From: Streptomyces antibioticus | GTDB taxonomy: Bacteria > Actinomycetota > Actinomycetes > Streptomycetales > Streptomycetaceae | Length of the DNA stretch: 64,000 nt | Reading direction: 5' to 3' | Assembly (NCBI RefSeq): GCF_002019855.1 | Contig: NZ_CM007717.1 | Span: 2,787,198-2,851,197 of the forward strand | Part shown: positions 25,200 to 34,411 of the stretch, piece by piece | Layout of the letters: each line of letters opens with the position of its first letter | Numbering within the stretch: the stretch's first letter is position 1 | Program-made: the position numbers and the translations under genes | Notes under the pieces: generated by a model | Told to the model about the DNA's origin: nothing | Databases searched by the model: none | What the model saw: the letters and a program-made list of their open reading frames with translations, nothing else

Positions 25200-27718
25200 C
25201 AGACCGACACCGCCCGGCCGTCGGCGCCGGTCGCCCCGCGCGTGTACTGCGGGTGGATCAACCCGACGCAGGTGTACGGCAGTTCGCCGACCTCCTCGAC
25301 CGGTACGCCCCGCTGTTCCGCGAGCAGCCGGACATGGTCCAGGTCGGCGCCCGCGCCGGCCCGCGCCAGGATCTTCCAGGGCACCCGGCGCAGCAGCACC
25401 CGGGTGGTCTCGCCGACGCCGGGCTTGACGAGGTTCACGTCGTGGATGCCGTACTCCTCGCTGATGCGCTCGACGGCCGCCCAGCCCTCCCAGGTGGGGG
25501 TGCGGTCGACGGCGAGGAGTTCCTTGACCGCGCCGGCCACCGCGTCGGCGACCTCGTCGAAGCGGGCCGCCACCGCGTCCAGGAACGCCACCGAGACGTC
25601 CGCGCCGGCCAGTTCGCGGTAGAACTTCGCGCCGTGGAAGTCGTCCGGACCGACCAGGTCGGCCCGGAGCACGGTCCGGGAGATGAGCCCGGAGACGGTG
25701 GAGTTGAGGCAGGCGGAGGGGATCAGGAAGTCCTCTCGGGTGCCGTACGTGCGCACGCAGGAGCCCGGGTCGGCGAGCACCGCGATCTCCGGGTCGAAGC
25801 CGGCCGCGCCGCCCGCCGCCTCGAACTCCTCGATCGCCGCGGCCAGTTCGCGGGTGATGGCGCCCTTGCCGGTCCAGCCGTCCACGAACACCACGTCGCG
25901 CGGGTCGTGGTGGGCGGCCAGCCAGCGCAGCGCGTTGGCGTCGATGCCCCGGCCGCGCACGATCGACACCGCGTAGTGCGGCAGGTCGAGGCCGTGCCGG
26001 TACCGCGCCCAGCGGCGCATCAGCACGCCGACCGGGGTGCCGGCGCGGGCGAGGGAGACCAGCACCGGCCGCGGCGAGCGCTCGGCGATCACCGTCTCGG
26101 TGACGACACCGACGGCCTGCGCGATCCGGGCCGCGGAGGTCTCCAGGGCCGCGTGGAACAGCCGCTGGTACTGCTCGCTCGGCTGGTACTCCACCGGCAG
26201 CGACTCGGCGTAGTGCGCGCCGCCGCTCTGGATGGCCTCCTCCCGCTCCTCGGTCGGCGCCTCCAGGGTGACGTCCGAGAGGTCCTGGAGCAGCCAGCCG
26301 ACCTCCTCGGGCGGATACGAGGAGAAGGCGGGGCCGCGGAGGGGCTCGGGCAGCATGGGGCTCTCTTCCGGCAGGTCGGGTACGTACAGCGGCGCGGGCA
26401 CGTACGACGGTACGACCGCGAGGACCACGTGCGGGATGTGCGCGGCGAGCGTGGCGAGCAGGCCGTCGGGGGCGTGCAGCGCGGCGGTGTCGGCCACGGA
26501 GTCCACGACGGCGACGACGGCGTCGAAGCCCGCGCCGGCCACGTTGTAGGCGTAGCGCTCGCCGGGGCCGTCGGCCGGGTCGTCGTGCGCCGGGAAGACG
26601 ATCCGGCTGCGGATCGCGTACCCGGGGTCGTCGACCGCGAGGACGGGCGAGCGGGTGGTGGTGGAGTAGCGGACCTCGGCGGGAACCAGGTGCTCCAGCT
26701 CGCGGGCGAGCCGCAGCGGGGCGTACATCAGCTCCTCGAAGCCGAGGACGAGGACGCGCGAGGCGCCCTCGGGTATCGCCTCGGCGAGCCGGGCGCCCAT
26801 CCCGGGCAGGGCGGCGTCCAGGGCTTCGCGGTGCGCTTGTGTGAACCCGTGCCGGCCGCCGTCCGGCAGGCCCTGCGGCCAGCCCAGATCGACGCGGACA
26901 TGATGCAGGTGGGTGACTGCGACGCCCTCAAGGGGCGCGGGGAACTGCGCGACCAGCCCCGACGTACCCGCAGCCGACGTACGACCCTCCGCGGCACTCT
27001 CCGCCTCGTGGCTCGCCACCAGCGCCTGCCCCTTCTCCAGCACCCCCTCCGGCAGCCGCACGGTCCCCGACGCCGCCGCCACCAGATCGACCCGCGCACC
27101 GATCTCCCGCGCGAAGTCCTCCAGCCGCCCCGCGTCCGCCGCGGACCGCATGTCGACCAGGGCGACCACCACGTACCGCCGCCGCGGATACCGGGCGTGC
27201 AGATCGCGCACGGTGTTCAGCACCGTGTTCCCCGTGGAGAACTCGTCGTCGACGAGGACCAGCGGGCCGTCCCCGACCAGCAGCGCCGGGTCCTCCGGCA
27301 GCAGCAGATGGGAGGTGGCGTGGGAGTGCGACTCCTCGAAGCCGCCGGCGGTCGCGACGCCCGCGACCGGCCGCCGGGTGGAGTGCAGATAGGGCGCGCC
27401 GCCCAGGCCGTCCGCGACGCTGTGGCCGAGGCCGGTGGCCGTCTCCGCGTAGCCGAGGACGACCGCGTCGGCCGCCTCGGAGCCGAGCAGCGCGCGCACC
27501 CGCTGCCCCAGCGCGAGGCCGTGGCCGTGGACCACGGTCGGGGACTGCGGTACGTGCTTGCCGAGGACGTGGGAGACCAGCAGATGGGCCCGCTTGGGGT
27601 TGCGGCGCAGGGCCAGCCCCAGCATGCCCGTCAGCGTGTCGTCGCCGACCAGCTCGACCCCGAGCCGCTCGGCCACCCAGGTGCCGGACCAGACCCCGTT
27701 GTTCACTGCGTTACTCAT
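25199..27718 (-). CDS. PRTase-TRSP-StiP fusion protein of the Ter operon
   Basis: 839 residues. N-terminal phosphoribosyltransferase domain (~15-250): PRPP loop LVLVDDEFSTGNTVLNTV at 153-170. TRSP domain (~270-440) with its name-giving TTTRSP at 353-358, followed by AVDDPGYAIRSRIVFP. C-terminal StiP domain (~465-839): FSSYPPEEVGWLLQDL, VSLARAGTPVGVLMRRW, a second PRPP-like loop VVFVDGWTGKGAIT at 609-622, and Cys654 and Cys670. StiP is catalogued as a cysteine protease, but this loop suggests a PRTase fold. In many genomes the halves are separate genes; here they are fused. It lies in an operon with the CitE-like and HAD genes. Confidence 0.88.
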   Translation of the reverse strand: MSNAVNNGVWSGTWVAERLGVELVGDDTLTGMLGLALRRNPKRAHLLVSHVLGKHVPQSPTVVHGHGLALGQRVRALLGSEAADAVVLGYAETATGLGHSVADGLGGAPYLHSTRRPVAGVATAGGFEESHSHATSHLLLPEDPALLVGDGPLVLVDDEFSTGNTVLNTVRDLHARYPRRRYVVVALVDMRSAADAGRLEDFAREIGARVDLVAAASGTVRLPEGVLEKGQALVASHEAESAAEGRTSAAGTSGLVAQFPAPLEGVAVTHLHHVRVDLGWPQGLPDGGRHGFTQAHREALDAALPGMGARLAEAIPEGASRVLVLGFEELMYAPLRLARELEHLVPAEVRYSTTTRSPVLAVDDPGYAIRSRIVFPAHDDPADGPGERYAYNVAGAGFDAVVAVVDSVADTAALHAPDGLLATLAAHIPHVVLAVVPSYVPAPLYVPDLPEESPMLPEPLRGPAFSSYPPEEVGWLLQDLSDVTLEAPTEEREEAIQSGGAHYAESLPVEYQPSEQYQRLFHAALETSAARIAQAVGVVTETVIAERSPRPVLVSLARAGTPVGVLMRRWARYRHGLDLPHYAVSIVRGRGIDANALRWLAAHHDPRDVVFVDGWTGKGAITRELAAAIEEFEAAGGAAGFDPEIAVLADPGSCVRTYGTREDFLIPSACLNSTVSGLISRTVLRADLVGPDDFHGAKFYRELAGADVSVAFLDAVAARFDEVADAVAGAVKELLAVDRTPTWEGWAAVERISEEYGIHDVNLVKPGVGETTRVLLRRVPWKILARAGAGADLDHVRLLAEQRGVPVEEVGELPYTCVGLIHPQYTRGATGADGRAVSV

Positions 27719-27742
27719 GCGTCCCTAGATCGTGAGGTGGAT

Positions 27743-28909
27743 TCAGCCGGGAATGCCGGCCGCGAGCAGGTCGACGAAGCTGACGTCCTCGTTGGCCACG
27801 CCGAAGACCTCCGCCCGCAGCATGGTCCGCTCGGCCCACGCGCGGTGCGGCTTCACCTCGTTCATCTTGTTCGTGTACTGCGACCTGAGGACACCCCCAC
27901 CGCCGCGTTCCGGCCGCAGGATGTCCGCCGCGTCGCTGTACTCCTCGTGACTGACGACGGACAGCGCGTGCACGGCCGGCACGTGCGAGGGGTGGATGCA
28001 GGTCTTGCCCAGCAGGCCGTTGGCGTGATCGAGGGAGATCTCGCGCAGCAGCCCGTCCATCGCGTGCTCGATCAGTCTCTCGCGCAGCTCCACCGCCTGC
28101 CCCTCCAGGAAGGGGCTGTTGCGCAACAGCGGCTTGAACATGCGCTCCGGCACCCGGAAGTACTCCCAGACCGGGCCGGTGACCGTGAACCCGGTGCCGT
28201 CGGCGCGGCCCAGCATGTTCACCACGTCGGCGATCACGGAGGCGACGATCTGGACGTCGTAGGCCGTCATGTCGGGGGCCCGGCGCAGGCCGTACGAGGA
28301 GCAGAAGTCGGTGACGCCGAGGCGCAGCGCGAGGACCCGGTGGCGGTACTTGTCGACGGCGCGGGCGATGCCCTCCAGGGACTCCACCCGGGACTCGCGG
28401 TACATCAGCTCGGGCGTCTCCAGGACGGGCATGCCGAACAGCCGGCGGCCGCTCGCGCCCTCGGCGGCCGCCAGGGCCTCCAGGAACGGGATGCCGCGCT
28501 CCTCTGTGAACTTCGGGAAGACGAAGCCGCTCAGCAGCCCGGTGTGCGGGCCGAGGCGGGCGACCAGGTCGGGGATCTGCTCGGGGGTGCGCACCCGGAT
28601 GAACAGCAGGGGCCGCTCCAGGCCGGGGCGGCTCGCGAGGTCGGCGAACTGCCGGACGAGGTTCTCCTCGCCCGCCGCCACGTCCTCGTCGCCGATGGAG
28701 TCCTCCAGGCACAGCACCATGGAGACCACGCCGCGCCCGGTCTGCTTGACGATGTCGTCGGCGAGCCGGGGCCGGGTGGCGGGGCTGTAGAGGGTGGCGC
28801 CCAGGGCGGCGGCGAGCAGCCGGGCCGGGGAGTCCGTGTCGAACTCGCAGGGCTCGCGGTGGAACAGTCGCTGCCGCACCTCAGGGGTGAGGTGCCCGAA
28901 ATGACGCAT
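27743..28909 (-). CDS. HpcH/HpaI (CitE-like) aldolase/lyase of the Ter operon
   Basis: 388 residues from ATG 28909 (GGGGGAG 4 nt upstream). It has the TIM-barrel CitE pattern: LGATLYSPATRP, VVSMVLCLEDSIGDEDV (the metal/CoA-binding LED motif), LLFIRVRTPEQIPDLV, GFVFPKFTEERG, MPVLETPELMYRE, LRLGVTDFCSSYGLRR and GKTCIHPSHVPAVHAL. Family members cleave or form C-C bonds of CoA or keto acids using Mg2+. This gene leads the three-gene operon that continues with the PRTase-StiP fusion and the HAD phosphatase, and it is divergent from a terD gene. Confidence 0.87.
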   Translation of the reverse strand: MRHFGHLTPEVRQRLFHREPCEFDTDSPARLLAAALGATLYSPATRPRLADDIVKQTGRGVVSMVLCLEDSIGDEDVAAGEENLVRQFADLASRPGLERPLLFIRVRTPEQIPDLVARLGPHTGLLSGFVFPKFTEERGIPFLEALAAAEGASGRRLFGMPVLETPELMYRESRVESLEGIARAVDKYRHRVLALRLGVTDFCSSYGLRRAPDMTAYDVQIVASVIADVVNMLGRADGTGFTVTGPVWEYFRVPERMFKPLLRNSPFLEGQAVELRERLIEHAMDGLLREISLDHANGLLGKTCIHPSHVPAVHALSVVSHEEYSDAADILRPERGGGGVLRSQYTNKMNEVKPHRAWAERTMLRAEVFGVANEDVSFVDLLAAGIPG

Positions 28910-29083
28910 AAATCTCCCCCGTGATGCCCGGTAAGACTGTGGATTGAGTATGAGGTGGCCGGTAATAGTACGTAGAAGTCCATGTCCGGGGTTCCCCGCA
29001 GGCATGAATATCAGGTAACTCGCCTGTGCGGAGTGCCTCACCCCGCGTTGTCGTGATCAGGACCGAGAGGGCAGGATGACCGC

Positions 29084-29845
29084 ATGACGCACGCGATGCT
29101 GAAGGGGTCCAACGTCCCGCTCAAGGCCGCCACGGTGCGCGCCGTGCTGCGCTGGACACCCGGGCAGGGGGTCCCGGACGTCGACGCCTCGGCGCTGCTC
29201 CTCGGCCCGGACGGCCGTGTGCGCTCCGACGAGGACTTCGTGTTCTACAACCAGCCCCGGCACCCTTCGGGGAAGGTCTGGCGGCTCGGCAAGAAGCGGG
29301 TCGCCGAGGGTCTCACCGACACCGTGCAGACGGAGCTGACCGGTGTCGAGCCCGATGTCGGCCGGATTCTGGTGGTCGCCTCGGCGGACGGCGTCACCTT
29401 CGACCGTGTGCGCGCCCTCACCATCCTGCTGTACGACGCGGCCGCCGAGGGCGCCCCGCTGGCGACCTTCGACATCCGGCCCGAGACCGGTGAGGAGACC
29501 GCCCTGATCTGCGGCGAGCTGTACCGCCGCGGTGACCAGTGGAAGTTCCGGGCGCTCGGCGAGGGCTACTCCAACGGTCTCAAGGGGCTGGCGACGGACT
29601 TCGGCATCTCGGTGGACGAGTCGGAGGAGGCGGCGGCCGCGGATCCCGCGCCGGCCCCCGCGCCGTCGGCGCCGAGCCTGTCGCAGCCGCTGCCGCCGGA
29701 GCAGCCGGCGTCGGTGTCCGCGTCGGCGGTGCCCCCGCAGCAGCCGGCGTACGGCTATCCGCCGAACCTGCCGACGCACGGCTACGGCTATCCGGACGGG
29801 CCGTTCCGGATGCCGCCCCAGGGGCCGCAGTTCATCGGGCGGTGA
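29084..29845 (+). CDS. TerD-family stress protein with Pro/Tyr/Gly-rich tail
   Basis: 253 residues. The TerD/CABP fold fills residues ~5-185: [45 protein letters not shown] core, [18 protein letters not shown], then [41 protein letters not shown]. The usual VEHTGDN loop of short TerDs is replaced by [14 protein letters not shown], so calcium binding may differ. The last ~60 residues form a disordered tail rich in Pro, Gln, Tyr and Gly ([18 protein letters not shown]). It is divergent from the CitE-like operon and may share its promoter region. Cytoplasmic. Confidence 0.88.
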   Translation: MTHAMLKGSNVPLKAATVRAVLRWTPGQGVPDVDASALLLGPDGRVRSDEDFVFYNQPRHPSGKVWRLGKKRVAEGLTDTVQTELTGVEPDVGRILVVASADGVTFDRVRALTILLYDAAAEGAPLATFDIRPETGEETALICGELYRRGDQWKFRALGEGYSNGLKGLATDFGISVDESEEAAAADPAPAPAPSAPSLSQPLPPEQPASVSASAVPPQQPAYGYPPNLPTHGYGYPDGPFRMPPQGPQFIGR

Positions 29846-29855
29846 GGGCGGTGAG
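29838..29855. repeat. 9-bp duplication at the terD stop codon
   Basis: GGGCGGTGA occurs twice head to tail (29838-29846, 29847-29855). The first copy contains the TGA stop of the long terD gene (29843-29845). Confidence 0.6.
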
Positions 29856-29888
29856 GGCGGGAGGGCCTGTGGTGCGGGGCTCGAGGGG

Positions 29889-30626
29889 CTACTTCTCCAC
29901 CTTGGACTTGTAGCCGCGCCCCCACTGGAGTCCCCACCCGTACAGCCGGTCCAGCTCGCCCTGGAAGCCGTAGACGAACCGGACCTCGCGGCGGACGATC
30001 AGCTCCCCCTTGACGTTCTCGATCATCACCACCGCGCAGGAGCGCGCCTGGGGGTGCCGTTCGTCGAGACCTATCTCGATGCGCGGGCCGTTGCTGGGGT
30101 AGAGCGTCACGATCGCGTGGGTGCGGTCGAAGGCCGGGGTCTGGTCGTAGATGTAGACGAAGACCAGCAGCCGTTTGATGTCGTCGCGGTGGTCGAGGTT
30201 GACGTACATCGTCTCCCCGGACGCCGAGCCGAAGCGGTCGTCGCCGCTGAGCTTGACGTACGGGGGCGCGTTCACGTCGCCGAGGAGGCCGCCCAGGGGC
30301 TGGACGACGCCCTTGGTGCCGTCGGCCAGCTCGTACAGACAGCCGAGGTCGAGGTCGACGTTGACCATGCTCTGGCTGTGTCCGAGGACCTCGGGGGGCC
30401 GCAGGGCCTTGAAAGGGTGGCGCAGCAGGCTCTCGCGCTGCGGTCCGCCGATGTCGGAGGTCCGCATCCGCCAGGTCAGATTGACCCGGAGGTTGCCGGT
30501 GGCCGCGCCCTGTTTGGTCAGCGAGACCTGATGATGCCGTTTGGTCAGCTCGATGGCGTTGGTGGCCGCGTTGCCCGAGTCGAAGTCGGTCGTGCGGCTG
30601 CCCAAGAGCCCGTCGAAGAAACCCAT
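29889..30626 (-). CDS. TerA-like tellurium/stress protein
   Basis: 245 residues from ATG 30626, beginning MGFFDGLLGSR. It carries the double TerD-like β-fold of TerA: VSLTKQGAATGNLRVNLTWRM, NVDLDLGCLYELADGTKGVVQPLGG, VKLSGDDRFGSASGETMYVNLDH, then LLVFVYIYDQTPAF, AIVTLYPSNGPRIEIGLDE and CAVVMIENVKGELIVRREVRFVYGFQGELDRLYGWG. TerA proteins associate with TerC/TerD complexes at the membrane. It is preceded by a terminator following terC, so it probably has its own promoter in the ~35 bp before 30661. Confidence 0.82.
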   Translation of the reverse strand: MGFFDGLLGSRTTDFDSGNAATNAIELTKRHHQVSLTKQGAATGNLRVNLTWRMRTSDIGGPQRESLLRHPFKALRPPEVLGHSQSMVNVDLDLGCLYELADGTKGVVQPLGGLLGDVNAPPYVKLSGDDRFGSASGETMYVNLDHRDDIKRLLVFVYIYDQTPAFDRTHAIVTLYPSNGPRIEIGLDERHPQARSCAVVMIENVKGELIVRREVRFVYGFQGELDRLYGWGLQWGRGYKSKVEK

Positions 30627-30660
30627 TCCCGCCCCCACCTCGACGCCACTGGTGAACCGA

Positions 30661-30700
30661 CGGGGCGGCCGTGGAGGACATCTCCCCGACGGCCGCCCCG
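30661..30700 (-). terminator. Hairpin terminator downstream of terC
   Basis: A 12-bp perfect stem (30661-30672 with 30689-30700) with a 16-nt loop lies 28 nt beyond the terC stop. Confidence 0.7.
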
Positions 30701-30728
30701 CTCAGAGCGTTCCTCACCCGGAAGGTGA

Positions 30729-31877
30729 TCACACCCCGGACGAGACCTCAGTCTTCTCGTCCGAGTTCAGGTCTTTTCCCTCGGCGGCCGCCAGCGCGCG
30801 GTTGCGGCGGACGGAGGACCAGAAGGACCAGCCGATCAGGATCACGCCGACGAGGCCGGTGATGACCTCGTTGATCTGGTACTGGATGGTGACCATCAGG
30901 ATCACGGCGAGGGCGCCGATCGCGTAGTGCGCGCCGTGCTCCAGGTAGACGTAGTCGTCGAGGGTGCCCTGGCGGACCAGGTAGACGGTGAGCGAACGGA
31001 CGTACATCGCGCCGATGCCGAGGCCCAGCGCCATCAGGACGATGTCGTTGGTGATGGCGAAGGCGCCGATCACGCCGTCGAAGGAGAAGGAGGCGTCCAG
31101 CACTTCCAGGTAGAGGAACATGAAGAACGCGGCCTTGCCGGCCAGGAGGACCGCGGACTTGGGCTTGCCGGCCCGTTCGGCGGCTTCCTCCTCCTCGTGC
31201 TCGCGCTCCTCCGCTTCTTCGAGGCGGTCCTCGAAGTAGCCGGAGAGTCCGCCGACGATCATGTAGGTGATCAGGCCGGCGATACCGGAGAGCAGGACCG
31301 TCTGCGCCTTGTCGACGTGTGCGCCGCCGTGCTGGTGGGCGTGGGTCGCGAAGGTCATCGAGGTGATCATCAGGACGATCAGCGCGACGCAGACCGACAG
31401 CATGTCGACCTTGCCGAGCTTGGCCAGCGGGCGCTCCAGCCAGGAGAGCCACTTGATGTCACGGTCCTCGAAGATGAAGTCGAGGAAGATCATCAGCAGG
31501 AACATGCCACCGAAGGCGGCGATCGACGGATGGGCGTCGGTCACCAGTTCCTGGTAGTGGTCCTTGTCGTTGAGCGCGAGGTCGACCGCGTCGATCGGTC
31601 CGACCTTGGCGCTGATCGCGACGATCACGACCGGGAAGACCAGTCGCATGCCGAAGACCGCGATGAGGACACCGATGGTGAGGAAGATCTTCTGCCAGAA
31701 GGCATTCATCTTCTTCAGGATTCCGGCGTTGACCACCGCGTTGTCGAAGGACAGCGAGATCTCGAGGACGGAGAGGATCGCCACGATGCCAAAGGCCGTC
31801 CACCCCCCGTAGAAGACCGCTGCGACCAGGCCGAGCGCGGTGACCGCGAACGACCAGCCGAAGGTTTTCAGAACCAC
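30729..31877 (-). CDS. TerC-family (DUF475) integral membrane protein
   Basis: 382 residues from GTG 31877. It has multiple membrane helices with the two acidic family motifs VLEISLSFDNAVVNAGIL (residues ~39-56) and VLDASFSFDGVIGAFAI (~255-271), whose Asp residues are implicated in metal binding. A cytoplasmic acidic/basic loop (EEAEEREHEEEEAAERAGK) and a His cluster (THAHQHGGAHVD) may contact metal or partner proteins. Relatives (TerC, Alx, MeeF) take part in Mn2+ export or metallation of exoenzymes. It lies downstream of the terD genes and ends at a strong hairpin. Confidence 0.9.
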   Translation of the reverse strand: MVLKTFGWSFAVTALGLVAAVFYGGWTAFGIVAILSVLEISLSFDNAVVNAGILKKMNAFWQKIFLTIGVLIAVFGMRLVFPVVIVAISAKVGPIDAVDLALNDKDHYQELVTDAHPSIAAFGGMFLLMIFLDFIFEDRDIKWLSWLERPLAKLGKVDMLSVCVALIVLMITSMTFATHAHQHGGAHVDKAQTVLLSGIAGLITYMIVGGLSGYFEDRLEEAEEREHEEEEAAERAGKPKSAVLLAGKAAFFMFLYLEVLDASFSFDGVIGAFAITNDIVLMALGLGIGAMYVRSLTVYLVRQGTLDDYVYLEHGAHYAIGALAVILMVTIQYQINEVITGLVGVILIGWSFWSSVRRNRALAAAEGKDLNSDEKTEVSSGV

Positions 31878-31953
31878 TGGCTACCCAATCCTGTGTTCGG
31901 GGTCCCCCCGGACCGAAGTCCGAGAGCCGGAATCCCCCGTGCCGTACCCGGCT

Positions 31954-32529
31954 TTACGAAACATTGACTCCGAAGTCTAGAGCGATGCCGCGAAGACCGG
32001 ACGCGTACCCCTGTCCCACCGCCCGGAACTTCCATTCGCCCTGGTAGCGGTACAGCTCACCGAAGATCATCGCGGTTTCGGTGCTGGCGTCCTCGCTCAG
32101 GTCGTAGCGCGCGAGTTCCTGGCCGTCGGCCTGGTTGACGACACGGATGAAGGCGTTGGAGACCTGGCCGAAGGTCTGTCCGCGCTCGTCGGCCATGTGG
32201 ATCGAGACCGGGAAGACGATCTTGTCGCACTGGGCGGGCACCCGGGGCAGGTCGACGATCAGCGACTCGTCGTCGCCGTCCCCCTCGCCGGTCAGGTTGT
32301 CGCCGGTGTGCTCGACCGAGCCGTCCGGGCTCTTGAGCTGGTTGTAGAAGACGAACCACTCGTCGCCGAGGACCCGGCCGCCGGTGCAGAGCAGCGCGCT
32401 GGCGTCGAGGTCGAAGGGGGCTCCGGTGGTGGAGCGCGCGTCCCAGCCGAGTCCGACCATCACCTGCGTGAGGTTCGGAGCGGCCTTGGACAGGGAGACA
32501 TTGCCTCCCTTGGCGAGCGTGACGCCCAT
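31954..32529 (-). CDS. TerD-family stress protein
   Basis: 191 residues from ATG 32529 (GGGAGGG about 10 nt upstream). Canonical short Ter[101 protein letters not shown] and the C-terminal [27 protein letters not shown]. The Asp-rich GD/DN loops are Ca2+-binding sites in this family. It is a close paralogue of the gene at 32662-33237, suggesting an in-place duplication, and lies 76 bp upstream of terC. Confidence 0.93.
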   Translation of the reverse strand: MGVTLAKGGNVSLSKAAPNLTQVMVGLGWDARSTTGAPFDLDASALLCTGGRVLGDEWFVFYNQLKSPDGSVEHTGDNLTGEGDGDDESLIVDLPRVPAQCDKIVFPVSIHMADERGQTFGQVSNAFIRVVNQADGQELARYDLSEDASTETAMIFGELYRYQGEWKFRAVGQGYASGLRGIALDFGVNVS

Positions 32530-32606
32530 GATGCTGGTCCCTCCCCGAGACGGTACTTCCCGATTGTCTGCGCCCCGCGTCGCACGACGTCTTCTCGTTG
32601 TCTGCG

Positions 32607-32644
32607 CACCCGGCGCCGTGCCCAAACGGCAACGGCGCCGGGTG
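32607..32644 (-). terminator. Hairpin terminator between the two terD genes
   Basis: A 13-bp perfect stem (CACCCGGCGCCGT and complement) with a 12-nt loop lies 17 nt after the stop of the 32662 terD gene. The second terD therefore likely has its own promoter within 32530-32606. Confidence 0.75.
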
Positions 32645-32661
32645 TCGGAGCGCGGGGCGTG

Positions 32662-33237
32662 TCAGACGTTGACGCCGAAGTCCTGGGCGATGCCGCGCAG
32701 GCCGGAGGCGTAGCCCTGGCCGATGGCGCGGAACTTCCACTCCGCGCCGTGCCGGTACAGCTCGCCGAAGACCATGGCGGTCTCGGTCGAGGCGTCCTCG
32801 CTGAGGTCGTAGCGGGCGATCTCGGCGCCGCCGGCCTGGTTCACCACGCGGATGAACGCGTTGCGCACCTGGCCGAAGGACTGCTGGCGGTTCTCGGCGT
32901 CGTAGATCGACACCGGGAAGACGATCTTCTCGATGTCGGCCGGGACGGCCGCCAGGTTGACCTTGATCGCCTCGTCGTCGCCCTCGCCCTCACCGGTGGT
33001 GTTGTCACCGGTGTGCTCCACGGAGCCGTCGGGGCTCTTGAGGTTGTTGAAGAAGACGAAGTTGGCGTCGCTGCCGACCTTGCCGGCGTTGTTCAGCAGC
33101 AGCGCGCTCGCGTCCAGGTCGAAGTCGGTGCCGGTCGTGGTGCGGACGTCCCACCCCAGACCGACGATGACCGCGGTCAGGCCCGGGGCCTCCTTGGTCA
33201 GCGATACGTTGCCGCCCTTGCTGAGGCTGACTCCCAC
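32662..33237 (-). CDS. TerD-family stress protein
   Basis: 191 residues from GTG 33237, beginning [20 protein letters not shown]. It has the full set of TerD motifs ([103 protein letters not shown]). It is very similar to the adjacent TerD, but the C-terminus stops one residue earlier and the metal loop differs slightly ([12 protein letters not shown]). TerD proteins bind Ca2+ and assemble at the membrane in stress responses. Confidence 0.93.
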   Translation of the reverse strand: MGVSLSKGGNVSLTKEAPGLTAVIVGLGWDVRTTTGTDFDLDASALLLNNAGKVGSDANFVFFNNLKSPDGSVEHTGDNTTGEGEGDDEAIKVNLAAVPADIEKIVFPVSIYDAENRQQSFGQVRNAFIRVVNQAGGAEIARYDLSEDASTETAMVFGELYRHGAEWKFRAIGQGYASGLRGIAQDFGVNV

Positions 33238-33379
33238 GAGTCCTCCATTGGTCTTCGGGGGCGGGAAGCCCCGTCGTGCGTCGGATATCGGATCAACGAG
33301 TCGATCCTAGTGACGGGTTCCCGACCCTCGCAGGCCCTGGAGGGGAAGATTCGCAGGGTGTCGGCGAGCCCGGGGGGGG

Positions 33380-33838
33380 TCAGAGCGCGTCGAGCGCGGT
33401 GACGTAGTCACCGAGGTCGCGGGCGTCCGGCAGGGCGTTGACGACGGTCCAGCGGACCACGCCCTCCTTGTCGATGACGAAGGTGCCGCGCACCGCGCAG
33501 CCCTTGTCCTCGGCGAAGACGCCGTAGGCGCGCGAGACCTCGCCGTGCGGCCAGAAGTCGCTGAGCAGCGGATACTCCAGGCCCTCCTGCTCGGCGAAGA
33601 CGCGCAGGGTGTGGATGGAGTCGTTGGAGACGGCGAGCACCTGGGTGTCGCGGTCGGCGAACTTCGGCAGGTTGTCGCGGACCTCGCACAGCTCTCCGGT
33701 GCACACGCCGGTGAAGGCGAAGGGGTAGAAGAGCAGCACGACGTTCTTGTCGCCCCGGAAGTCGGAGAGGCGCACGGTGCGGCCGTGGTTGTCCTTGAGC
33801 TCGAAGTCGGGGGCCTTGTCGCCGACCTGGATCGCCAT
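33380..33838 (-). CDS. ahpE: AhpE-type peroxiredoxin
   Basis: 152 residues from ATG 33838. Peroxiredoxin fold: [38 protein letters not shown] with the peroxidatic Cys at about position 45 and a second Cys five residues later (possible resolving Cys, as in BCP), [35 protein letters not shown], and [14 protein letters not shown]. The SDFWPHG block is characteristic of mycobacterial AhpE. It reduces H2O2, alkyl hydroperoxides or peroxynitrite in the cytoplasm. The symbol is given by similarity only; bcp would be an alternative label. It neighbours the ter genes, consistent with oxidative stress. Confidence 0.88.
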   Translation of the reverse strand: MAIQVGDKAPDFELKDNHGRTVRLSDFRGDKNVVLLFYPFAFTGVCTGELCEVRDNLPKFADRDTQVLAVSNDSIHTLRVFAEQEGLEYPLLSDFWPHGEVSRAYGVFAEDKGCAVRGTFVIDKEGVVRWTVVNALPDARDLGDYVTALDAL

Positions 33839-33973
33839 CGCGGAGATGTCCCTTCGGTGGAGCTGTCTGGGTGAGACCGGTGGGACCGGTGCGACCACCC
33901 TACGCAGCGAGCCGCGGGGAACCGGTGTGCGGGCCGGGCACGACGGCCCGGCCCGCACACCGGTGCGCTCACG

Positions 33974-34411
33974 TCACTTCTTGGACTTGGCGGCCTTGGG
34001 CGTCACCAGCCGGCTGCCGCTCCAGTCCTTGCCCACACTGACGCTCTTGCTCGCCGACAGACCCGCGGTGGTCGCGGCTTCCGAGATGTCACTCGGTTCC
34101 ACGTATCCGTCCCGGCCGGTCTTCGGCGTGAGGAGGAGGATCGAGCCGCCTTCTTCGATGTACGTGGTGGCGTCCACCAGCGCATCCGTCAGGTCGCCGT
34201 CATCGTCGCGGAACCAGAGCACGACGGCGTCGGCCACGTCGTCGTACTCCTCGTCCACCAGCTCGCTGCCGATGACTTCCTCGATGGACTCGCGGAGCTC
34301 CTGATCGACGTCGTCGTCGTAGCCGATCTCCTGGACCACCTGCTCGGGCTGGAACCCCAGCCTGACGGCAGGGCTCGTCCGCTCCTCCGCGTGGTCCGCG
34401 GTCGCGCTCAC
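33974..34411 (-). CDS. DUF3052 protein
   Basis: 145 residues from GTG 34411, with GGAGG upstream; longer frames to 34633 have no site. DUF3052 pattern: RLGFQPEQVVQEIGYDDDVDQELRESIEEVIGSELVDEEYDDVADAVVLWFRDDDGDLTDALVDA-type acidic core, then GGSILLLTPKTGRDGYVEPSDISEAATTAGL and a basic tail (PKAAKSKK). The family is small, acidic and actinobacterial. Homologues always seem to neighbour aceE, and the function is unknown. It is divergent from aceE across a 370-bp gap. Confidence 0.9.
   Translation of the reverse strand: MSATADHAEERTSPAVRLGFQPEQVVQEIGYDDDVDQELRESIEEVIGSELVDEEYDDVADAVVLWFRDDDGDLTDALVDATTYIEEGGSILLLTPKTGRDGYVEPSDISEAATTAGLSASKSVSVGKDWSGSRLVTPKAAKSKK

Noticed and set aside
25253..28924. 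A 1223-codon open frame on the plus strand opposite the Ter operon
   Set aside because: It is antisense to three well-supported genes. The translation is low-complexity Arg/Gly/His/Gln/Val with no domain, as expected from the lack of stops in very GC-rich DNA.
31878..31953. A second yybP-ykoY riboswitch in front of terC
   Set aside because: Only 76 nt separate terD and terC, and there is no GGGGAGTAG or GAGACC element; only a small UUCG hairpin (31909-31922) is present.
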